This document shows, piece after piece, positions 54,973 to 63,399 of a DNA stretch of 64,000 bases. The notes under the pieces are model-generated. The model made no database searches. It saw nothing but the letters and a program-made list of their open reading frames with translations, and was not told where the DNA came from. This DNA is from Bacteroidota bacterium. Lineage in GTDB: Bacteria; Bacteroidota; Bacteroidia; Chitinophagales; Chitinophagaceae. Location: contig CANHGS010000011.1 of the NCBI GenBank assembly GCA_947460595.1, positions 47,940 to 111,939 on the forward strand. The letters run 5' to 3'. Both the position numbers and the translations under genes were made by a program. Position 1 is the first letter of the stretch. Every line of letters starts with the position of its first letter.

Positions 54973-55812
54973 TTACAAAAAATCAATCTCACCAGGTAAT
55001 CCTTTGGCAAACCTCTTTGCCGGCATTAAACTATAAACAGTAGTTTTAAGGATATAATCTCCTGAATTTTTATCCTTCTTGGTGTAAGGAATAGTCATTG
55101 GGTATTCATCTTTAAGAAATAACCACGCTCGCAGGCTCATTCTCATTACCAATTGGTATGATTTCTCCTTTTCGCCAAATCCAAATACATCTGGTTTAAC
55201 GTCTTCATGTTTGGATTCATTGGTCATACTTTGATGTTTAACCTGAACATCTGTAATTCTTTCTAAGTTAAAGTACTTAATGCTACCAGTGGAAATTTCA
55301 TATGCAATAAGGGATGTATAATTATCAGTGAACTTAATTGGTTCAACTTGTCTATCACTTATTTTTTGACTATTTGCTGAGAAATATTTTTTTAGTACAA
55401 TTACTTTTCTTTCTTGTATTCCTAAGTTGATTTTCTCAACCAAATTACTAAGATGGACTTTTAATAGATTCTCCCCTGCTAATAACGCTTCATTATTAAG
55501 TGAAAGTTTTTGGATGATACTATCCTTTAAAGGACTTCTTTTTGCAACTACCAATATTGATTCTTGGATCAATTTAATTTCATTGGCGGTGAACATTTGT
55601 TTAATATCCAGGCCTCCATTATCTATGTAAATCTTATTGTTGGTATCTTTCTCCACATTAAAACCAACAGCCTTAAGTAGGTCAAGGTATCTATAAACGG
55701 TTCTTTCTGTACTTCCAATCAACTTTGCAATAGTCTTCATGGTCTTAGCAGGACTCACCTGTAAAACCGATATTAATTGTAATAATCTGAGTAGTTTATT
55801 CTGATTGTGCAT
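54973..55812 (-). CDS. WYL-domain transcriptional regulator
   Basis: A 279-residue regulator: an N-terminal winged helix at about 1-60 (TMKTIAKLIGSTERTVYRYLDLLKAVGF), a helical linker, and a WYL domain over about 140-215 (LKKYFSANSQKISDRQVEPIKF, then YTSLIAYEISTGSIKYFNLERITDVQV), with a C-terminal extension. WYL regulators bind ligands such as cyclic oligonucleotides or DNA ends and often control defence loci. It may regulate the adjacent GGCT-like or YidD-like genes. The gene is on its own between divergent neighbours. Confidence 0.85.
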   Translation of the reverse strand: MHNQNKLLRLLQLISVLQVSPAKTMKTIAKLIGSTERTVYRYLDLLKAVGFNVEKDTNNKIYIDNGGLDIKQMFTANEIKLIQESILVVAKRSPLKDSIIQKLSLNNEALLAGENLLKVHLSNLVEKINLGIQERKVIVLKKYFSANSQKISDRQVEPIKFTDNYTSLIAYEISTGSIKYFNLERITDVQVKHQSMTNESKHEDVKPDVFGFGEKEKSYQLVMRMSLRAWLFLKDEYPMTIPYTKKDKNSGDYILKTTVYSLMPAKRFAKGLPGEIDFL

Positions 55813-56123
55813 CTAATTATAAATTTAAGACAAGTAAGGTCAGAATATTATTATACTTTCTAATTCGACCTTAGTTGACAATTTTATAATCTTTATTCGT
55901 GTTGAGCAAGTAATTTATCTAGTTAAGACCTTTTTGTTGTTTTAGTGATTATTGTATGCGTCATCTTTTGATTTTCATTCCTTTGAATTTCATTGTGTAC
56001 CAATTATGACTTAGTTAGAATAGTATCAATATTTCAACTTTAATACATGCCTAAAGACAAAAAGTATGTACAATGTTTCTTAGGAACTAAAGTTAGGAAT
56101 TTTGGAATAAGAAAGGAGAAACT
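55813..56123. other. Non-coding gap before YidD-like gene
   Basis: 311 bases, AT-rich, without a credible gene in any frame. It contains the start regions of the divergent WYL and YidD-like genes, so both promoters must be here, but I could not place a convincing TAnnTTTG box. Confidence 0.4.
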
Positions 56124-56177
56124 ATGGAGAACACCGCTTTCGAATTTGGAATGAAAAAAAATAATCAAACACAGTGA
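56124..56177 (+). CDS. Possible 17-residue leader peptide overlapping the YidD-like start
   Basis: ATG at 56124 begins MENTAFEFGMKKNNQTQ and stops at TGA 56175-56177, which overlaps the GTG start of the YidD-like gene at 56174. An AAAGGAG Shine-Dalgarno-like run lies 9 bases before the ATG, unusual for this phylum. It could couple translation to the next gene. Whether it is translated is unknown. Confidence 0.3.
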   Translation: MENTAFEFGMKKNNQTQ

Positions 56178-57331
56178 AAAAATATTATCTAATTATATTC
56201 AGCTTTTTTTTTATAATAAATTTTGTAAATTCCCAAAGGACATTACAAACAGAAGATTTAAATAAGGTATCATCATCGGAAGACTATATAAAATTTTATC
56301 AAAAGAATATTAGTGATTTAAGAAGCGGCTCTTGCCCAATGTATCCAAGTTGTTCAAATTATGCATTGCAAACAATAAAAGAACAAGGGTTAATTACAGG
56401 TATCATAAATGGATCTGATAGATTATTAAGGTGTGGTCATGAACACAAATACTATAATTTAACCCTTCAAGAAAAAGGGTTCAAACAAATAGATTTACCA
56501 AATAATGAAAAGGAAACGAATTTATTATTCTCAGTAGAGCACCAATCTCATACATTCAATTCCATTTATAAGGATAGCACCTTAAATTTATTAGCCTCAC
56601 TAATTAACGATGGTTTATATAGCGAGGCTTTGATTGAGATTTATAAAATTAAGATAGAAAAAAGAGATCTTGGAGACGATTTAATTGCATTTGAAATGAT
56701 GTGTTTAAATGCAATGAAAATGTATGATAAGGTGATATACAATTATTCATTATTGGATACTAAATCTAAAAATTCTACTCCTATTCTTAACCAATTATTT
56801 AAGAGCCATTTGAAGCAAGAAAACTATAATAATATTATCCAGCTTGATTCAGTATTAATTCAGAAAGACAAAAGCGACTTCAGAGTAAGACAGTTGTTGA
56901 ATTTGGTTTTCACTTCTTATATTAATGATAATAAACTTACTGATGCCAAAATTTATATTAATAATAATCGATTAAATAATTCAGATGTAAAAAATGCTGA
57001 AACTGCACTAAATGATTTAAATAGTATTAAATATAAATCTCCAACATTAGCTACTATCTCCTCAATTATTATACCTGGCTCAGGATATATATACGCTGGG
57101 CATACGGTAACAGGTATATCTGCTTTAATTTTTAATTCACTTTTAGCATACGCAACCTATACTTCCTTTAAATCAAATAATAAAGGAATGGGTGTTTTAA
57201 CAGGACTAATTGGTATTGGCTTCTATGTCAGCAATATTCAAGGAGCAGGAAAAAGTGTAATTAGATATAACAACTATAAAAAACAACAAGTGATTAAGGA
57301 TTTTGAAAGAAAAATAAATATTAACAATTAA
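56174..57331 (+). CDS. YidD-like protein fused to a TPR-like region and TM2-type tail, GTG start
   Basis: A 385-residue membrane-associated protein starting at GTG. Signal sequence 1-21, then a YidD-like motif YQKNISDLRSGSCPMYPSCSNYA at about 41-63, whose Cys-x-MYPSCS core is the family signature; YidD is linked to membrane-protein insertion. A helical region with TPR-like segments covers about 130-290, and a C-terminal TM2-like pair (IIIPGSGYIYAGHTVTGISALIFNSLLAYATY) lies at about 296-330. The single-gene fusion is larger than ordinary YidD. It is followed by a small membrane protein gene 10 bases downstream. Confidence 0.75.
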   Translation: MKKYYLIIFSFFFIINFVNSQRTLQTEDLNKVSSSEDYIKFYQKNISDLRSGSCPMYPSCSNYALQTIKEQGLITGIINGSDRLLRCGHEHKYYNLTLQEKGFKQIDLPNNEKETNLLFSVEHQSHTFNSIYKDSTLNLLASLINDGLYSEALIEIYKIKIEKRDLGDDLIAFEMMCLNAMKMYDKVIYNYSLLDTKSKNSTPILNQLFKSHLKQENYNNIIQLDSVLIQKDKSDFRVRQLLNLVFTSYINDNKLTDAKIYINNNRLNNSDVKNAETALNDLNSIKYKSPTLATISSIIIPGSGYIYAGHTVTGISALIFNSLLAYATYTSFKSNNKGMGVLTGLIGIGFYVSNIQGAGKSVIRYNNYKKQQVIKDFERKININN

Positions 57332-57341
57332 AAAAAACAAC

Positions 57342-57875
57342 ATGCTCTACAAGTTCGCAAAAAAAACATGGTTTAAATTTCCTCTAGTATTATTATTGAT
57401 TGTTTCATTCGCGAATATGTCTTTTCGAATGAACCCTACAGGTGAAGTGATTCTTAATGCAGGAACTATAATTCCATTAGAAACAATTGGTATTATTTCC
57501 TCTGAAAATTTAACAGCAGGTCAAATCATTGATCTTAAAGTAAGAACAGATATTAAAGTTGGTGACAAAGTAGTAATAGTTGGTGGATCAATTGCCAAAG
57601 CGCAAGTTACAATTGTTAAACAACCAAAGGGATTAGGCAAGGAAGGATTTGTTGAACTACAAGTTAAATCAGTACAAACCGTTGATGGCAAAACAGTAAA
57701 TCTTTCTTCTGGAAGTATTAACAAGTCGGGGTCTGATAAAACCGGACTTTCTATAGCTCTTGGAATTTTTGTATGTATTCTTTTCTTGTTAATTAAAGGA
57801 AAAAATGCAGAAATTCCTGCTAGTTATCAAGTTGATGCAACTGTTTCATCGAATGTTACTGTAAACGTCAACTAA
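57342..57875 (+). CDS. Small membrane protein with SAF-like beta region
   Basis: A 177-residue protein. A hydrophobic segment at about 13-30 (FPLVLLLIVSFANMSF) anchors it; about 35-120 forms a beta-rich domain (LNAGTIIPLETIGIISSENLTAGQIIDLKV ... VGGSIAKAQVTIVKQPKG) with a small SAF-like look, followed by a second transmembrane segment (GLSIALGIFVCILFLLI) at about 136-152 and a short tail. Function unknown. It is the second gene of a unit with the YidD-like protein, and a terminator follows. Confidence 0.6.
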   Translation: MLYKFAKKTWFKFPLVLLLIVSFANMSFRMNPTGEVILNAGTIIPLETIGIISSENLTAGQIIDLKVRTDIKVGDKVVIVGGSIAKAQVTIVKQPKGLGKEGFVELQVKSVQTVDGKTVNLSSGSINKSGSDKTGLSIALGIFVCILFLLIKGKNAEIPASYQVDATVSSNVTVNVN

Positions 57876-57898
57876 TTAAGTAATAATAAATACTTTAA

Positions 57899-57924
57899 AA
57901 ATGTCCTTACAATAGAAGGACATT
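57899..57924 (+). terminator. Rho-independent terminator of the YidD-like operon
   Basis: AATGTCCTT (57900-57908) pairs with AAGGACATT (57916-57924) and is followed by a T7 run. It lies 24 bases after the small membrane protein stop. Confidence 0.8.
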
Positions 57925-58148
57925 TTTTTAATTATATTGCGATGTCTAATTACGGATTTTCTTTTTTTGTAAACGTGCTTTATAAATTGCTAGTACCAAA
58001 TAAAAATTTGCACGACAAAGTGGAATTCTTTCCACTAAAACAGGAATAGAAAGAAAGTTGGGTGGGGCAGTTCTTAGATTATATTGATTAGTCTTTTCAC
58101 TAGGATAGGTATAAAGTTATTTAATCAATTTTCAATATCATTATCAAT

Positions 58149-59042
58149 ATGAAAAATCTTAAAACAGTTAAGAGTCTTTTGGATTATTTGTCAGTATTTG
58201 ATTTTGTAAATGAAGATATAGTAGATAAAGAAACTAAAATTTATTCTTCTAATTATCTTCAAGGAATAATTTATGCTTTAAAAATAGAGGAAAACTCTTT
58301 TGATAAATTTTATCATATTCATGAAAACGCTAAAAATTGTTATGGACAAATATTTTCATTTGTTATAACGTACAATGATGATTACTTTAATTGTGATGAA
58401 ATTGATTTTGATGACAATGTTGATATAAGGCCTGAACCTACAATTGCTGATTTATTTAAAACAATTATTCAAAAATTTCCTCAGTTTAGAAAGATAGAGG
58501 CAGATTTTGCTAATTCGTTTGATGATTTTTCAATCCAATTGGAATCTTTAAATTATTGTAAGGATGAATTAGTAAATAAAATAATAGAATTAAGAGTGGA
58601 TCTTAAAATATTAAAAAAAGAATATCAAATACTTATTAATGAAAATAGTTCTTTAGAAAGTAAATTGAAATATGCAGAACGGGATTCTAAGAATTTTGAA
58701 GATAAGTTTCAAAAATTTATTTTAATAGCCAAGAATTATTTACCGAGAGACCAGACTTTTAAAAAATCAAATAAATTATTCAAAAAAATAATTAATCACT
58801 ATCATACAAATAAAGAAAATTATCATTCAGTGGATGTAATATTTTTATATGATGCCAACAAAGTTATACTTAAAATATATGAATTGGAATGGCATATGGA
58901 AATAGGACCCTATGCTGAATCTTTTTTTTATCTTACATTCGATTCTAAAGATGATACAATATTGAATTGTGGTAAAAATTTTGAGGCAAGTGATATAAAT
59001 TTCATTTTAAGTTTTGACGAATTTGAACAAATATTTAAATAA
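58149..59042 (+). CDS. Uncharacterised coiled-coil protein
   Basis: A 297-residue soluble protein. An acidic N-terminal half (about 1-130) with FVITYNDDYFNCDEIDFDDNV is followed by a coiled coil at about 135-195 (heptad-like EYQILINENSSLESKLKYAE), then a mixed region with HTNKENYHSVDVIFLYD. No recognisable domain. It stands alone, with wide AT-rich flanks. I cannot say what it does. Confidence 0.6.
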   Translation: MKNLKTVKSLLDYLSVFDFVNEDIVDKETKIYSSNYLQGIIYALKIEENSFDKFYHIHENAKNCYGQIFSFVITYNDDYFNCDEIDFDDNVDIRPEPTIADLFKTIIQKFPQFRKIEADFANSFDDFSIQLESLNYCKDELVNKIIELRVDLKILKKEYQILINENSSLESKLKYAERDSKNFEDKFQKFILIAKNYLPRDQTFKKSNKLFKKIINHYHTNKENYHSVDVIFLYDANKVILKIYELEWHMEIGPYAESFFYLTFDSKDDTILNCGKNFEASDINFILSFDEFEQIFK

Positions 59043-59207
59043 CTATATACATTTTACATAAGCTAAAATAATATAAGTTATATCTAAACTGTTTTCTTTA
59101 CCTGATTACGCTAAATACAATTAAACGCTTAAAATATTATAAATTATCAAAGTCTTTTGTACAATTTTACATATATTATTATAAAGTATTTAATGTAAAG
59201 GAATAAT

Positions 59208-59397
59208 ATGAACGAAAGCCCAAAAAATCTAACCATTGGTAATAAGCAAAGACATATTCTTTTGACGAATTGAGCAAAATGTCAATTAAAGAGAAACTTT
59301 AATTGAATGGATTATTGAGCTTGAAAAAGAAGCCCCCAAAAGCTATTTAAATTACAGGGCATGAAAAACAAGGAAAGGAAAACTTTTAAAATAATAT
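59208..59397 (+). pseudogene. Decayed copy of the small protein family (frameshift, two stops)
   Basis: The frame from ATG 59208 reads NKQRHI and is cut by a stop at 59271; the next frame continues YSFDELSKMSIKEKL, a stop, LNGLLSLKKKPPKAI, a stop, ITGHEKQGK. Aligned with the intact protein at 40541, the two stops replace N and Q codons with no gap, so it is a decayed relative. Confidence 0.6.
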
Positions 59398-59523
59398 CTT
59401 TTAATCTACAAGAAACTAGTACAAACTACTCTAGTATTAAAAAAAGGTAAAATAAATAGTTGATGATGATTATTTAAAACACATCAATATGGTATTTAAC
59501 TTAAAACCTTTTGAAAAGATAAA

Positions 59524-59727
59524 ATGAAAATAATCACAGACATTGACAATTCACAGATACCTATCGCGAGCAACAAGGAACATAAGACATATACAATAGA
59601 ACAATAGCGAGGCATGTCAGTTAAGCAAATGCTGAGCCTCAATGGATTAGGGACCTTAAAAAAGAATTCAATAAAAGCTATTCAGATTATGGGTCAATAT
59701 TCTAATAACAACAAGGGTATATTCTAG
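59524..59727 (+). pseudogene. Copy of the small protein family with one in-frame TAG
   Basis: ATG 59524 starts MKIITDIDNSQ, closely matching MKIITDKENSQ at 40541. A TAG at 59605-59607 interrupts after YTIEQ; the frame then continues RGMSVKQMLSLNGLGTLKKNSIKA to the TAG at 59725. Apart from the single stop it is full length, so it is either recently inactivated or read through. Confidence 0.65.
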
Positions 59728-60087
59728 TTTATATTATATCGAATTTGAAAGCCAGGCGTAGCATTACTTATTTTATTATTGAAAATATTTGGCGGGAAAA
59801 AGAAATAAGATATGAAATCAAGCTGAATTAAATTACGGTATGGAAATATTAATCAAACAAGAATTCTATTCAAAGCCAACAAGGTTACTTGTAAGGATAA
59901 AGTTTTAAAAGGGAAGATTGAAGTGTTAATTAAAAACTCTACTAGCTATGTTCCTCAAAAAAGATTTCATTCTTTCCTAATCGAGTTGTTTGGAAAAAAT
60001 ATTAGACTAGTCTCAGATCAGACAAGGATGATAAGATTCAAAAAATGTAATGACCTCACTATTTTACCCCATTATCAGGGTAGGGGA

Positions 60088-60432
60088 TTAATTTGACTTC
60101 CGTTTATACGTCTTTCGTTTTGAAATATACGCTAGGGCTTCTTGTTCTATATCTTCCCGAGTTTTGACTCTATGTTTCTCAATCCACTCAATTAAATCTG
60201 TTCTTTTAAAATATAGTTTCTTACCTACTTTGTAATGTGGAATGGTCAATTCCATTGTTCTTTTATATAAAGACGATTTAGATTGACAAAGAAATTCAGC
60301 CGCTTCATTTAGAGTTAGAACTTCTTTAAATAGTTGAGTTGTAGAAATAATTTGCTCAATTCCTTTTTGATGTTTTAAAAGATTCTCAATCAAGTTGAGT
60401 TTTTCGAGGATTAGTTCAAATGGGTTTTCCAT
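60088..60432 (-). CDS. Excisionase/MerR-type helix-turn-helix protein
   Basis: A 114-residue DNA-binding protein. A helical leader (1-30, ELILEKLNLIENLLKHQKG) precedes an HTH_17-type domain at about 33-82: LTLNEAAEFLCQSKSSLYKRT then IPHYKVGKKLYFKRTDLIEWIE. This layout is typical of excisionases and phage/integrative-element regulators in Bacteroidota. It is a likely partner of the integrase at 36873, though far from it, or of another element to the right. It stands 16 bases after the 60449 gene stop. Confidence 0.8.
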   Translation of the reverse strand: MENPFELILEKLNLIENLLKHQKGIEQIISTTQLFKEVLTLNEAAEFLCQSKSSLYKRTMELTIPHYKVGKKLYFKRTDLIEWIEKHRVKTREDIEQEALAYISKRKTYKRKSN

Positions 60433-60448
60433 ATGAAAGTTTTAGTTT

Positions 60449-60778
60449 TTAATTTAAATATGCCAAATAATTATAGTAGTCAATTAAATAATTTTTCGCA
60501 GCTTCAAAATCCTGTGGGTAATAATTTTGTTTGTATCCTAATGTATCATTCTTTGTTGCAAACACTAGCTGTTTTGAGTAGGCATCTTGAATTATTACTG
60601 GGTTAATACTAGTATTTAAATCGATTTCTAATATTTTATACGAATTAGCTAGATGGGGATTAATGGCAACTTTTTTACAAGAGTATTTTGCAGGATGAAA
60701 TTCATCCTCAGTTTTGAAATAGTGGTTTAAAATTCTAACAATCCAAATAACACATATTATGACATATATAAAAGTCAT
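60449..60778 (-). CDS. Small membrane-anchored protein with a J-domain-like tail lacking HPD
   Basis: A 109-residue protein. A transmembrane segment at about 3-18 is followed by a short loop and a segment SYKILEIDLNTSINPVIIQDAYSKQ at about 46-70 whose layout resembles the start of a J-domain (YxILxxD...IxxAY). The HPD loop, required for DnaK activation, is absent. The resemblance is weak. It lies directly upstream of the excisionase-like gene. Confidence 0.5.
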   Translation of the reverse strand: MTFIYVIICVIWIVRILNHYFKTEDEFHPAKYSCKKVAINPHLANSYKILEIDLNTSINPVIIQDAYSKQLVFATKNDTLGYKQNYYPQDFEAAKNYLIDYYNYLAYLN

Positions 60779-60799
60779 TACTTTGAATTTAAGAAAGGG

Positions 60800-61183
60800 T
60801 TAAAATGGGTATTCATTTGAATCAAATTTAATCCGCTTACCTAGCATTGATTTTATTAAATTCTCATTTTTAAATTGAGTACATTCAAAAAAATCTGTCA
60901 CTTTTTCATTTTCGGTTTTTATCACCAATTCCATGTAATTTCTCGATTTATTGCCAACGAAAATAAATCCACCACAACCATTTTGACATCCTTCACAGAC
61001 ACCTGGGTTTTCATATAATATACTATCGCCTGATGATTTAAATGCCTCAAATACATCTCTTAATTCCTTAAAGAATCTATATTTAGGTATACTTCCATAA
61101 GATTCCTTTATAAGGTACTCGTCGAGTTTATGAATTTCATCGTTCGCATAAAATAGACAACCGCTTCGTAATGCGACTTTAAT
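60800..61183 (-). pseudogene. Cys-rich C-terminal segment, likely frameshifted from the gene at 61108
   Basis: This 127-codon open frame has no usable start codon. It encodes NDEIHKLDEYLIKESY, then KELRDVFEAFKSSGDS, and CEGCQNGCGGFIFVGNKS, closely parallel to segments of the 62431 protein (FLEKLEELFVEF..., CGSEDCTNRGCTGYSFVG). It overlaps the end of the gene at 61108 in the -1 frame. Adding one base near 61132 would join the two into one protein of about 530 residues. Confidence 0.55.
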
Positions 61184-62373
61184 TCATGCTCTTCAAATTC
61201 GATTCTTTTATACAGTGTGTGGAATTCCGATATGCTTTGATAGTACTTCCCCCCATAATTACAATTTGCAACAGAAGGAAAATTCTTTGGCTGAATTGAA
61301 ATACTATTGAACAAGGATTTGTTTTTAATCAGCCAGTAACCATGATCCACCACATTAGAAAAATCTAAATTAACATCTTCACAAGTTTTATCTAAAATGT
61401 AATATTCTTGATCATTTATTAGTCCTGAATCGTTTTTGTATTTTTCTATATAATTAATAAATTCTCTATATCGCCATATAGAAATGTTGGAACACGAAAT
61501 GAAAGCATTTTCGTAATCTCCTAAAATAAAATGACAAATTGTTAAACCTAACCAAGCTTCTTGAGAATCACTTCTTGATTCAAGAAAATCTTTATAAAGT
61601 TCTCTCGCTTTTTCAAATTCATCTTGATGAAACAAGTCATGAGCTGATTGAATTGATTTATCTGAAGAAGCTGAAAAACTATGGTATTCTATCTTTACTG
61701 GTATATGTCTCTTGAGTTCCTTAAAATCAAACTGCTTATGCGATATTACAAATATGTCCTCAATAGGGGGACTAATAATATGACCAACAAAATCTATTAA
61801 TCGTTTTTGTACATTATTAGATTTATAATATTCGACCCCTTGTTCGATATAGGTTTCTTCGTCTGAATCTGATCTATATTTTTCAATGGTTGTATAATAG
61901 AGGTCATCGAACTTTAATAGAAAATCTAAAATCGGAATAAAAGGCGTTACTTGAACTCTTACATCAAATTCAGGATGTAATAAAACGCTACCATTGGGAA
62001 GTTCATCCCAGTTTAGTAATGTAGTTTTATATTTTATCCTATTCAGGTTTATCCTAACTTCTTCATATATAATGAGCCAATTAATAATACTCTCTTTCCT
62101 ATGATTTTCTAAATCCTTGAATTCTTGAAGTGCAGTTTTAGCGATCTCAATTTTTTCTTTATAACTCCACAAATCTATTATTCCAATAAATAAATTGTAA
62201 AAACAACCAATGACTCCATTAGGGGAATAGATGTCTTCATTATTCAAATTGATATATTTCTCAAATAAGTATTCAATTCTGTCTAGGCTCAACAGTTTAA
62301 CACTCAATATTTCATTGACTGCTTCTGTGCATAAATTTTCTGCGATATCTTTGGTCATAGAATTTTTAATCAA
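61108..62373 (-). CDS. Uncharacterised TPR-like protein (probably truncated by a frameshift)
   Basis: A 421-residue soluble protein. A TPR-like helix pair lies at about 228-270 (AHDLFHQDEFEKARELYKDFL ... EAWLGLTICHFILGDYENAFISC). The N-terminal 200 residues have no recognisable domain. The C-terminal MRTMKFINSTSTL looks out of frame; a Cys-rich extension continues in the -1 frame to 60800. It stands 57 bases downstream of the related 62431 gene, probably in one operon. Confidence 0.6.
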   Translation of the reverse strand: MIKNSMTKDIAENLCTEAVNEILSVKLLSLDRIEYLFEKYINLNNEDIYSPNGVIGCFYNLFIGIIDLWSYKEKIEIAKTALQEFKDLENHRKESIINWLIIYEEVRINLNRIKYKTTLLNWDELPNGSVLLHPEFDVRVQVTPFIPILDFLLKFDDLYYTTIEKYRSDSDEETYIEQGVEYYKSNNVQKRLIDFVGHIISPPIEDIFVISHKQFDFKELKRHIPVKIEYHSFSASSDKSIQSAHDLFHQDEFEKARELYKDFLESRSDSQEAWLGLTICHFILGDYENAFISCSNISIWRYREFINYIEKYKNDSGLINDQEYYILDKTCEDVNLDFSNVVDHGYWLIKNKSLFNSISIQPKNFPSVANCNYGGKYYQSISEFHTLYKRIEFEEHELKSHYEAVVYFMRTMKFINSTSTL

Positions 62374-62430
62374 GTTGGTTTTATACCAAATTATATGCTT
62401 TTAACAACAACAATCAACTTTACCAATAGT

Positions 62431-63393
62431 CTATTTATAAAAGTCACTTAATCTAGGAGATTCAGTGAATGACCTTTCAATACTATTTTCTGTTATATAT
62501 TTTTCGACTGCATCCCAATATATAGGATTGAATTTATTTATAAATCTTAGGACGGTTTCGAAATCTGATACAGAAATATAAATTTTATGTTTCTTTTTAA
62601 ATTCCACGAATCCTTGGTAGGGTTCTTCTTTAGAGGGAAAGTAAGAATAGATTAAGCTGCCTAAACTCCTAATGCAGTCCTCATATTTCAATAGAAACTG
62701 AATGATTAGTGTTTCATTGGATATATCTATCAATTTGAATTCTTCATTTCCATTATATGCATCAGCTTCATATTCAAGAAATTCAACCATTTCTGAAAAC
62801 GAAAAATAGATGTCACTAAATACTCCTGTTTTATTGAAAACTATATGAATGTCTTTTAAACTATCTTTTAGTCCTTTGTATTTTTCTAACCAATAAATGT
62901 AATCATCCTTAGTTAAATAGGTTATATCTGTACTTGATATTTCATTAATTGCTTTTTGGCATAGTTGTATTTTATAGAGGTAATCTGGAGTAGGGTTAAA
63001 TGTTGCCTCTTCATCAGGAGCCACATGTAAACTTTTGCTATGACATTTATCCCGATCTCCATATTCTGATAACATAAAATTACAGTTATAGATATCTTTG
63101 ACAATATCTTCAGATTCATCAAATATTAAATCAATTGATTCTTTTGATGCTTCTCCAACAAATGAATAACCTGTGCATCCTCTGTTTGTACAATCTTCGG
63201 ATCCACAAGTTCCATTATAAGTTGTAAGTTGGGTTTCCCCATTTTCTCTAAATTCTACAAATAATTCTTCCAGCTTTTCAAGAAAAACCGTTTTAGTAGC
63301 TTCCTGGTATGTTCGTTCATCACTCAGCACCATGGATAACATCTCTGAATCCATTTCTGATATGTATTTAAGTATAAGGTCCTTTGGTTTCAT
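62431..63393 (-). CDS. Uncharacterised protein with Cys-rich zinc-binding-like segment
   Basis: A 320-residue soluble protein. NGTCGSEDCTNRGCTGYSFVG at about 59-79 has three Cys with spacings that could bind zinc (CxxxxCxxxxC). The rest is mixed helix and strand without a recognised fold. The same N-terminal segment order recurs in the frameshifted tail at 60800-61183, so the two are paralogues. Its start is 6 bases from the stop of the TPR gene at 63400, suggesting one transcription unit of three genes. Confidence 0.6.
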   Translation of the reverse strand: MKPKDLILKYISEMDSEMLSMVLSDERTYQEATKTVFLEKLEELFVEFRENGETQLTTYNGTCGSEDCTNRGCTGYSFVGEASKESIDLIFDESEDIVKDIYNCNFMLSEYGDRDKCHSKSLHVAPDEEATFNPTPDYLYKIQLCQKAINEISSTDITYLTKDDYIYWLEKYKGLKDSLKDIHIVFNKTGVFSDIYFSFSEMVEFLEYEADAYNGNEEFKLIDISNETLIIQFLLKYEDCIRSLGSLIYSYFPSKEEPYQGFVEFKKKHKIYISVSDFETVLRFINKFNPIYWDAVEKYITENSIERSFTESPRLSDFYK

Positions 63394-63399
63394 ATTCTA

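Larger units (their letters stand above)
59043..60087. other. Degenerate stretch with two broken copies of a small protein gene
   Basis: No intact gene is visible. It holds the two broken copies entered at 59208 and 59524. A further open plus-strand frame (59827-60096, ending GRGLI) has no start codon and no known family; it may be another relic. The base composition is strongly AT-rich. Confidence 0.5.
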
